Of a stretch of 64,000 bases of DNA, positions 46,100 through 56,400 are shown one piece after another (position 1 is the first letter of the stretch; every line of letters begins with the position of its first letter). Location: contig CAXKWD010000005.1 in assembly GCA_964059195.1 (NCBI GenBank), forward strand, positions 153,293,265 through 153,357,264, written 5' to 3'. A program made the translations under genes and the position numbers. The notes under the pieces are model-generated. The model was not told the DNA's origin. It searched no databases and worked only from the letters and a program-made list of their open reading frames with translations. This DNA comes from Ectobius pallidus. Lineage: Eukaryota > Arthropoda > Insecta > Blattodea > Ectobiidae.

Positions 46100-49000
46100 T
46101 ATGAAGAAGGCAAGAACGAAAGACGAGGAGACAAGTAAAAGAAGACAACGCATCAAAGACATCGACTGATGGTAGTACACATGGACAGACGACGTACCAC
46201 TCCCGTCGATTTGATAGTAGAATAGAAACAACGAAAAAATCCAAAAAAAGCAAGTAAGAAGACAAAATGTAGCAAACACTGATTAATGGTAGTAGAGAGA
46301 CAACATAGTACTACAGTCGAAATGTTAGTAGAATAGAGACAACGAATAAAAATCTAAAGAAAGCAAGAAAGAAGTCAATGTGTCACAAACACCAATTAAT
46401 GATAGTACAGAGACAACATAATACTACGGTCGATTTCGTAGTAGAATGGAGACAACGAATTAAAAAATCGAAATAAAGGAAGAAAGAAGACAATGAATAA
46501 TGGTAGTACAGAGGCAACATAATACTAGAGTCGATTTGTTAGTAGAATAGAGACAACGAAAAAATCGAAAAAAAGCAAGTAAGAAGACAAAATGTAGCAA
46601 ACACTGATTTATGGTAGTACAGAGACAACATATACTACGGCCGATTTCTTAGTAGAATAGAGACAACGAATAAAAAATCTAAATGAATAAACAAAGAAGA
46701 CAAAAGAATAATGGTAGTACAGAGACAACATAATACTACAGTCGATTTGTTAGTAGAATAGAGACAACGAATAAAAAATCTAAATAAAGGAAGAAAGAAG
46801 ACAATGAATAATGGTAGCACAGAAGCAACATTATTCAAACTACAGTCGATTTCTTAGTAGAATAGAGACAACGAATAAAAAATCTAAAGAAAGCAAGAAA
46901 GAAGTCAATGTGTCACAAACACCAATTAATGGTAGTACAGAGACAACATAATACTACGGTCGATTTCTTAGTAGAATAGAGACAACGAATAACAAATCTA
47001 AATAAAATAAGAAAGAAGACAAAGAATAATGGTAGTACAGAAACAACATAATACTACAGTCAATTTCTTAGTAGAATAGAGACAACGAATAAAAAAATCT
47101 AAATAAATAAAGAAAGAAGACAAAGAATAATGGTAGTACAGAGACAACATAATACTACAGTCGATTTGTTAGTAGAATAGAGACAACGAATAAAAAATCT
47201 AAATAAAGGAAGAAAGAAGACAACGAATAATGATAGTACAGAGACAACATAATACTACAGTCGATTTCTTAGTAGAATAGAGACAACGAATAAAAAATCT
47301 AAATAAATAATGAAAGAATACAAAGAATAATGGTAGTACAGAGACAACATAATACTACAGTCGATTTGTTAGTAGAATAGAGACAACGAATAAAAAATCT
47401 AAATAAAGGAAGAAAGAAGACAACGAATGATGGTAGTACAGAGACAACATAATACTACAGTCGATTTCTTAGTAGAATAGAGACAACGAATAAAAAATCT
47501 AAATAAATAAAGAAAGAATACAAAGAATAATGGTAGTACAGAGACAGCATAATACTACGGTCGATTTCTTAGTAGAATAGAGACAACGAATAAAAAATCT
47601 AAATAAAATAAGAAAGAAGACAAAGAATAATGGTAGTACAGAGACAACATAATACTACAGTCGATTTCTTAGTAGAATAGAGACAACGAATAAAAAAATC
47701 TAATTAAATAAAGAAAGAAGACAAAGAATAATGGTAGTACAGATACAACATAATACTACAGTCGATTTCTTAGTAGAATAAAGACAACGAATAAAAAATC
47801 TAAATAAATAAAGAAAGAATACAAGGAATAATGGTAGTACAGAGACAACATAATACTACAGTCGATTTGTTAGTAGAATAGAGACAACGAATAAAAAATC
47901 TAAATAAAGGAAGAAAGAAGATAACGAATGATGGTAGTACAGAGACAACATAATACTACAGTCGATTTCTTAGTAGAATAGAGACAACGAATAAAACAAA
48001 TCTAAATAAATAAATAAAGAAAGAAGACAAAGAATAATGGTAGTACAGATACAACATAATACTACAGTCGATTTCTTAGTAGAATAGAGACAACGAATAA
48101 AAAATCTAAATAAAATAAGAAAGAAGACAAAGAAAAATGGTAGTACAGAGACAACATAATACTACAGTCGATTTCTTAGTAGAATAGAGACAACGAATAA
48201 AAAAATCTAATTAAATAAAGAAAGAAGACAAAGAATAATGGTAGTACAGAGACAACATAATACTACAGTCGATTTCTTAGTAGAATAGAGACAACGAATA
48301 AAAAATCTAAATAAAATAAGAAAGAAGACAAAGAATAATGGTAGTACAGAGACAACATAATACTACAGTCGATTTCTTAGTAGAATAGAGACAACGAATA
48401 AAAAAATCTAATTAAATAAAGAAAGAAGACAAAGAATAATAGTAGTACAGAGACAACATAATACTACAGTCCATTTGTTAGTAGAATAGAGACAACGAAT
48501 AAAAAATCTAAATAAAGGAAGAAAGAAGACAACGAATGATGGTAGTACAGAGACAACATAATACTACAGTCGATTTCTTAGTAGAATAGAGACAACGAAT
48601 AAAAAAATCTAATTAAATAAAGAAAGAAGACAAAGAATAATGGTAGTACAGATACAACATAATACTACAGTCGATGTCTTAGTAGAATAAAGACAACGAA
48701 TGAAAAATCTAAATAAAGAAAGAAAGAATACAAGGAATAATGGTAGTACAGAGACAACATAATACTACAGTCGATTTGTTAGTAGAATAGAGACAACGAA
48801 TAAAAAATCTAAGTAAAGGATGAAAGAAGACAACGAATGATGGTAGGCCTAGTACAGAGACAACATAATACTACAGTCGATTTCTTAGTAGAATAAAGAC
48901 AACGAATAAAAAATCTAAATAAATAAAGAAAGAATACAAGGAATAATGGTAGTACAGAGACAACATAATACTACAGTCGATTTGTTAGTAGAATAAAGAC

Positions 49001-49440
49001 AACGAATAAAAAATCTAAATAAATAAAGAAAGAATACAAGGAATAATGGTAGTACAGAGACAACATAATACTACAGTCGATTTCTTAGTAGAATAGAGAC
49101 AACGAATAAAACAAATCTAAATAAATAAAGAAAGAAGACAAAGAATAATGGTAGTACAGAGACAACATAATACTACAGTCGATTTCTTAGTAGAATAGAG
49201 ACAACGAATAAAACAAATCTAAATAAATAAAGAAAGAAGACAAAGAATAATGGTAGTACAGATACAACATAATACTACAGTCGATTTGTTAGTAGAATAG
49301 AGACAACGAATAAAAAATCATATAAAGCAAGAAGGAAAACACTGTGTCACAAACACAGATTGATGGTACAATAGAGACAACGTACCACTACCGTCGATTT
49401 GATAGTAGAACAGAGACGACATTTCCGAAATATCGGTTTA
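46100..49440. repeat. Satellite array, about 100-bp unit x ~32
   Basis: Each unit holds TGGTAGTACAGAGACAACAT, ACTACAGTCGATTTCTTAGT and AGAATAGAGACAACGAATAA, then an A/G-rich linker (AAGAAAGAAGACAAAGAATA). I counted about 32 repeats of the TAGTAGAAT core. Central units are nearly identical and the edge units diverged, including longer variants with CAAACAC(C/T)(A/G)ATT near both ends. Two subtypes alternate in parts: CGATTTGTTAG with an AAAGGAAG linker, and CGATTTCTTAG with an AAATAAAG linker. There are no long open frames on the plus strand. Confidence 0.95.
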
Positions 49441-50247
49441 ATGCAAATAAGAAGACGTGATCTAAACACCGAATGAGGACGAAAAATGTTCACAAATATT
49501 TAAGCAGAGGCAAAGTATTTCTACCAGATCTTAATGATCTGATAAAGCTGAAGATGATGCGGAGTGAAGTTTGTGATGCTTGAAAAGGCAAGAAAACGCA
49601 CATCTCCACGTTATCAACATTTTGTACAGATAATTAATAAAGCATTCATTAAATAATTTTGCATAAATTTTGTGATATACAAATCTTTTATTTTTCCTCT
49701 TTATAGTTTAAAAAGGCCACATGTTTTACGACAGACAAACATCCACAGAAACTTCCCTTTTCATGTGAAAATACTGTAACTCGTTTGTTAAGTGTATGTT
49801 AGAATTCTTTCGAAGTTGTCAAAGATAGATTTTAAACCATCAATAAACTGCCTTCATTCCGGTAGAAGGTATATCGAAGTAATATATGAAGAAGCGTCCT
49901 CCTCAAACCACTATCAAAGACTAGACGAGGAATTAGTAACTCAATACGAGATCTATAGGCCTATGTATCAAACATTGCTGGTATATTGTGAAACCAAAAT
50001 TATATCGTATTTACTAATTATGCTATTTAGCACTGTCCCCTAAAATGTTTGTATAAGGTAAATGGGGATTTCATACTTACATTAATATGGGACATCCGAA
50101 ATGGTAAAAGGCGAAGAGTCGTCTTAAGCGCAGTTGTTCACATGAGTTTCAGACAGTAGTCGCCAAGACTGGACAAGAGTCGCCAGGGACAGATTTCAAT
50201 AGAAAACCCTAAGGAAAGAAGTAATAAAAGCGCAGTGAAGTGTAATT
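49441..50247. other. No recognisable gene
   Basis: Unique-looking AT-rich sequence. An 83-residue open frame (49792-50043) has no recognisable domain or splice context. Confidence 0.35.
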
Positions 50248-50257
50248 AGTAATAACT

Positions 50258-50686
50258 AGGGTTCGGATGTTTATGACATATCATAGTTTTATCCTGACCT
50301 CCATTCTCGCCGCAAACACAAATTAAAACATGGATTCACATTTGTTATCCTAATCAGGCTGTTTTTATGTTGCCTATAAAGTGATATTTTGGTCATTTTC
50401 GTGGTCTTGGTCATATTTGTAATTTAAAGTCATATTTCAGTTACAAATTCGATTTACAAGTAAAACCGTAAATCACCTGTAAAATTGTTAAAAAGTGATT
50501 ATCTGATTGAATTAATGTATGTAATTATTTAGTGTCATTGAATGTTTTAAATTGGAAAATTTATTTTTAGAAAATACGTTCTTTTATGAGGGCATATTTA
50601 GGACTTTTAGGTCATATTTAGTCATTTTTAAGGTCATATTTGCAGTCATATTTTCCACTTTTTTAGGTCATAAACATCCGAACCCT
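50258..50686. mobile_element. MULE-like MITE family 2
   Basis: 20-bp TIRs, AGGGTTCGGATGTTTATGAC and its reverse complement, are flanked by AGTAATAACT (50248-50257) and AGTAATAACC (50687-50696), a 9-10-bp TSD. GGTCATATTT-like words are repeated inside the right end. The left end resembles the truncated 15010 copy. Its TSD length and AGGG ends are shared with family 1. Confidence 0.82.
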
Positions 50687-50771
50687 AGTAATAACCTTAA
50701 TGGGGTAAATCACTATTACAGGGAATAGCTCCCCATGGCATATAACAGGGCCCCACCTTCGTGAGTAGTGG

Positions 50772-51371
50772 TTGGGGAGCCCAAGAGGGGATTTTGGGAT
50801 TTACTCGAGCGCGTCAGATTAAGGTAAGGTGGGTTAATTACATGCTGAAAAGTGTGCATTTCAAAATTTTCACGTTTTGCGCGTGACATAAGAGAGTGGG
50901 AGGGTCACAATCTGGGGGGGGGGGAGTCACCTTGACATTCTCGAGTGCGGTCGAATTTTTATTTTTATTTTGAAGGAAATAATGCAAGATTAACGGAAAA
51001 AAATATATAATCTGCCGTTTTCCACAAGCCGAAGTAGAAAAAATCGTCAATAACATAATACTATGTGTATGGGGAGCTATAATACACGAGTAAAGCTCGT
51101 GGAAATAGTCAGATTATATTTTTTCCGTTATTCTTGCATTATTTCCTTCAAAATAAAAATAAAAAACAAACAATTCGACCGCGCTCGAGAATGTCAAGGT
51201 GATATATATATATATTTTTTTTTGGCAAGATTGTGACCCTCCCACTTCCCTTATGTCACGTTCAAATCGTGAGAATTTTGAAATGCACACTTTTCAGCAT
51301 GTTATTAACCCACCTTACCTTAATCTGACGCGTTCGAGTAAATCCCAAAATCCCTTCTTGGGTTCCCCTAC
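50772..51371. mobile_element. Fold-back element, about 260-bp arms
   Basis: The left arm (CCCAAGAGGGGATTTTGGGA..., GTGTGCATTTCAAAATT, TAATGCAAGATTAACGG) is mirrored by the right arm ending near 51370, around a loop of about 70 bp at 51031-51097. The arms differ mainly in G-run and A/T-run lengths. It encodes no protein. Confidence 0.85.
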
Positions 51372-51739
51372 TATAGGAGGCCCTTGCTTATGGGCTTATT
51401 TTATTTTATTATTACATATTATGTGCATTCAGAATATCAATTCAATAAAAGGTTAAAAGAATAAAAGATACACTTTAAATATTCACAATAAGTTTTTGCC
51501 TAGAAGTTTAAATGCTCTTTGTTATATCCTCTTGAAATTGTGATATCTGGCCGTCAATTTTACAGTATTGCCACCATCTGGAATGGGAACTGAGTAGGCT
51601 TTGCAACATGAAAGTCTAAACAGAGGAGTGTGTGTTTGCTTTGTTTGTAATGCCAGTCTAACATAAATTGTAGAAATATATATATATATTTTTTCATTTG
51701 TTTGTATGAGAATGCCCATGATCCTAATGTTGCAGTAAA

Positions 51740-52345
51740 TGAAAAAACATCAGGTAAACTGATATAACATGCTTTCGTTTAATCAATGATAATTGCAATT
51801 ATGATAGGCCGAGTTCCGAGTTTAGCTCCAGATCGATTCATTAAGCAGGGCTTGCGGAATAACAAAGGTCTAAAATTTGATACTTAACCTCAATTCATAC
51901 TCGTATAAGCTAAAATAAGAAATTCTTAAAATATGCCAACACTTCACAAAATGAACTGGCAGAGAACTCCGCTTATTGTACGTAGGCATAATTATTTGAC
52001 AGCAATATACCTTCTGTATATAACAGTATTCAACTCATTTTAACTTGAACAACGAAATAAACAAACATCTGACTGCATTGAGTCAAGGCCCTCAGTGGTT
52101 AGTCATGATTTCCCATAAAAAAAAAAAAGTGACCTTTAATTGGACATTACTCTGGTACCGGTCAACTGATTTGGTCCAAAATAAATAGGCGTCTTCCTAA
52201 GGACATTATAAATGGGAATACCAAGTTTTATGAAAATCCGATAATGTGTATTTGAGTTATCGTGCGTATGGACAGACTGATAGAGGCATTTTCCCGTCCC
52301 CCACACAATCTCATAAAGTACCTTTCTGGCACTTAATAATAAATA
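51740..52345 (-). repeat. Interspersed repeat family B, copy 3
   Basis: Shares TTTAATCAATGATAATTGCA, ACATTACTCTGGTACCGG and TATGAAAATCCGATAATGTG with copies at 3745 and 19790. It ends TACCTTTCTGGCACTTAATA. Confidence 0.6.
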
Positions 52346-53265
52346 CTGCGACATTAAGTGCTACGGGGGAAATAAGAACGTTTGCTAAACTTGGACATTT
52401 GTTGCCCACGGTCCTTTAAAACATCTGACTGAAACGCTTTTTAAATGCAACGTTTTTCTTGGAAGTGTTTGTTTTCTAGGGTAGCTAGGCCTATCACCAC
52501 ATCTTAACCGATTCTGTAACTTAAGTTCCTAACCTTCATCCCCCCCATTTTGGAAATGGTATTTCTGGATCGTCACATAATTAAAGCCCTGGGAAATAAA
52601 GAGACAACATTGTCTAATGAGAGGGGGATATCTGGTTATAAATACACCGTCTATTGGTACCACTAAAATAGAAGCTTACCTCCACTTCCGCCAAGCATTA
52701 TGGTTCCTGTGTTGTGAACGGAATGTGTTAACAGAAGCTTTCAAATATAGAACTGGATGAATTTTAAACGTGAAATTCAGATAAACTGTTTAAGATCAGC
52801 ACGAGAAAATAACTTTCATGCAAATTTACATCAAATTCTAAAGTGGTTTCCTGTATCGAATGTTTATTATTATAATAATAATAATAACAGCTTAGAAGCA
52901 TACAAAGTGCATACAGATTGTTTAATTCATGAATGCAAAGTAATGAAATAGTTTAACAAAGGAAAAAGAGTAACACAAACGTGTATGTAACAGCAACAAT
53001 TACATTATACAAAAATTACAACAGTTCAAAATTAACATTTTTTTTTTTTAAGTTTACGACTAGTGTTTTGTCCTGAGGCTTGATATTTCTTTTTAATGAC
53101 AATTTTTGCTATGGCTGACTAAAATGTCTATGCAGTTCCCACTTTGATCAGAGATGACAAAGTAAATGAATTCCAAAATATACTATATCCATTTAAACTA
53201 TAGGTAGGCCTATGTAACTCACTGACAGAGAGTTTATGTCATGTGTCATAGACATTAAGGGCAAT
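52346..53265. other. No recognisable gene
   Basis: Spacer 3' of lectin A. It contains a short (TAA)n stretch near 52870 and a T-run near 53040. Confidence 0.35.
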
Positions 53266-53400
53266 CAGTCACAGGAGAGAGGTTCTATCTGGCCCTGTGA
53301 ATTGAACTCTGGCTTAGCTCAGTTGGTAGAGCAGTGGCACGGATAGCCAAAGATCTTGGGTTCATATCCCGGTGTCAGAGGAATTTTTCTTCTATAATAT
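53266..53400 (+). mobile_element. tRNA-derived SINE, type 2
   Basis: GGCTTAGCTCAGTTGGTAGA (A box) and CTTGGGTTCATATCCCGG (B box) lie at tRNA spacing, followed by GGAATTTTTCTTC. It sits about 40 bp beyond the lectin A stop codon on the opposite strand, so it may overlap the 3' UTR. Confidence 0.7.
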
Positions 53401-53436
53401 TATCATGAGATAATTGTTGTTCTTTATTACTTTATT

Positions 53437-56400
53437 TTAATACAAATCCTGCTTACATACAAATGGTAATTTTGCTGAACACAAGCAGTCAGATAATCCA
53501 GTACGCTGTGGATCATCTATGTTGTAACAACCACAGTTCCATCTCTGGTCCCCATCTGGCTCTCTAGGGTACCAACGGAATCCTGAACTCTCCATAGTTT
53601 CGTCTGTAACAGTAATAAAATAATCATAATATCGATAAATACAATTTCGCACGTTCAATCTTCTCTTCCCTTCCTCCAGAAAGATTTATTCTTGGCCAGT
53701 TGTTCCCAATCTCTAATAGCCTGCTGAGCTTAGATTTCTCTGTATAACTTTTACTCAATAGTTGTCAGATAGCCTATACCAGCGGTTCCCAACCGGTGGG
53801 TCGCGGAAGGGTTACAGGTGAGTCGCGACTCGATCCTAAAACTATCAGAAACCATCGAATAAACCATCAGAAAAGATAAGAAAACTCGAAACAAATCAAA
53901 TTGTGTTTTGATTGTTTTCTTGGTTCTTTGTGTACTTTTCTAATTGTAGTTTTTATCTTCACCTAGGAACACTTGTTAGTGAGTATGAAACCACTTGTTG
54001 CATATATTGCAAAAATATATCTATCGTTAAATAACTGTTTTGCTACATAGTGCTTATATTTTGTCAACCATTTTCAAATCAGAACACAAATTGACTATCA
54101 ATAATCAATCTGTATCTTCAAAAAAGCATATATAGCCTAAGCTTATACAGTATATATTTGCAATATTTGAGGGTAAATTATATATAGGCCTACATAAGGA
54201 AGGGATACGATATAAATATGGTTTTTTACTCCACCATGGACCGATGGACTGTGGAGGTATTCCGATAAGGAAAGGTGGATCGCCAGCTGAAAAAGGTTGG
54301 GAACCACTGGCCTATACTATACTAGCAGGAGTCCGCGGCTTTGCCCCTGTTTACTTACTCAATTACTAGATTTTTTTAAATTGAATCATTTATTTTACAG
54401 AAACATAAAACATAATATTTATTAACATTGACATAGTTTTTACATAATTGTAAGAATAAATAATGTTATTCTTAATTATATTGTTTTATGTAGTAAATAT
54501 AAATAATATAACGAATAAAACAAAATCTTTTTGCTGCCATATGGGCAAACGGATTCGAAATGAAACGATTAAAGTGAACCACAGCTTCATGAACCTCACT
54601 CAAATCATGCATAAGCAATTAAAACGATACGATAAAAAACAAAAAATCCGGCTTCGAGGTGCATATCACGATTAAAGTGCGCCGCCCGGGGAAAAAAACT
54701 GTTTCAGATTCGAGTTTTTTAGCCCTAAAAAAGATCCCGCATAGTGAATTTTGTCCAAATCTTTCAATATTTCGCCATTTAGGCATGCATCCATTGCTAT
54801 GGCAAACCGAGCAAGGCCATCTTCAATTAATTTCACAATTGAATAGCTACTGTTTTGTTAATAGGAGGCGTTGGTTCTACATGGAAACATAGCTCAAAAT
54901 ATTGTATTAGACTAGTAGGTGCCCGTGGCTTCGCCCACGATAATTAATTGAAAAATTAAAAATTAAAAATTAAGAGTATAATAATTATTAAAGCATTATA
55001 TTTATTAACACTTGCACGCGAATCATTCATAAACTAAACCATTAATAATTAATGAAACAGCTAAAATTCCGGCTTTAGAGTACATTCACGATTAGAAAGC
55101 GCCCCCGGGAAAACGATCTCAGATTCGATTATACAGTTCCAAAGGAACCTGTGAACATATAATACGTATTGTTTCTCAACTGTTTGTTGACAGATGAATA
55201 TGATGTGAATTTTATTTGATCAATTCAGTGCATTTTTCAGAAATTATATAATGTTTCAAGGGAAGGAATGGTTTGTTTGGATTTTTACTATCAGCGATAT
55301 TTCAAGGGTTAAACAATCAATATTTTACAGCATGTGCCCGCGGTTTCGCCCGCTATTATTAATTGACTCCAGGATTTGTAAGAAATTAATACTGGCAGCT
55401 TATTAAAAATGTTTGTGGTTCAGAGCTATGAAAATTGTAAGTAAAAATAAAATTAGAATATTTGTTCTTTGTGTTCATTTCACTTAGGCCTTATATAATA
55501 AAGAAACGGTTTTCCTAATTTTGTACTCGTCGTGAAAGTTTACACTGCGAGAGACGAACATCGCCGAGTATACCCGATGAACTCACGAAGCGGGCGAGCG
55601 AGTGAGCACGCTATTTAGGGCCGTTGAATTTTATAAGAGTAGATACGTTTATGTAGGTTGCTTCTTGGAATCAAAAATATTTCAACACTTACTAAATATC
55701 GTGATGTACTGTCCTTCCACGTACGTGTCGTGTACACCCACGAAGAACCATAACAATTTCCCACATTTTGTTATTAAAAGACGAAGAGCTTCTGTTTCGT
55801 TTAGCGATTTTGATACAAGTAGGTGTGCTCCTTCTTCTTCGCATTTCTTAACGGCTTCATGCCAGTTCATTTGGTCCCGGCGGTGCACATTGTAGTATCC
55901 ATATCCTGGTAACAGTTCATACCCCGGAAGAATTTTCAGTGGTGCGCGAACTGCATTACGGGGTTCTACAACTTCCGACTCTTCACCAGTTATAGGAGCT
56001 GAAACAAATAAAAGTTATATAAATGCTTTATGGAAGACGGGTCTATAGAGCAATATGGATGGCGTTTGGCGTTTTAAGATATTTGGTGTTTGTATGTCAG
56101 ATTTCTAGTATCATGAAAAATTTTTAATAGTTATTTATAGGGACCGGATTTTTAGGTTTTTAAAAACACTGTTTTAGGTTTTCCATTAGGTGAAATAGTT
56201 TTTTTAGGTTTTTCTCCAAAATATCATTTTCGGGTAGAATAATTGGTTTAATGAATTTAAAAGTGCTACATAGGATTCGATACATAATACTTGTAAAGTT
56301 TAACTTAACAAAATTGACTTAAATTTGTGTAAACTTGCTTTAGGACAATATTATACAATTGAAGAAAGAAAGCATAAACAATCAAAAGAAGCAGTGAAAA

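Noticed and set aside
46080..46838. Hydrophobic minus-strand frames of 61-67 residues
   Set aside because: They arise from the A/G-rich satellite read in reverse and recur with the repeat. There is no independent support.
55549..55615. GC-rich GCGGGCGAGCGAGTGAGC stretch as a promoter or CpG island
   Set aside because: It is short, intronic and at the end of a family C repeat. Lectin A exon 3 lies immediately downstream on plus, on the opposite strand.
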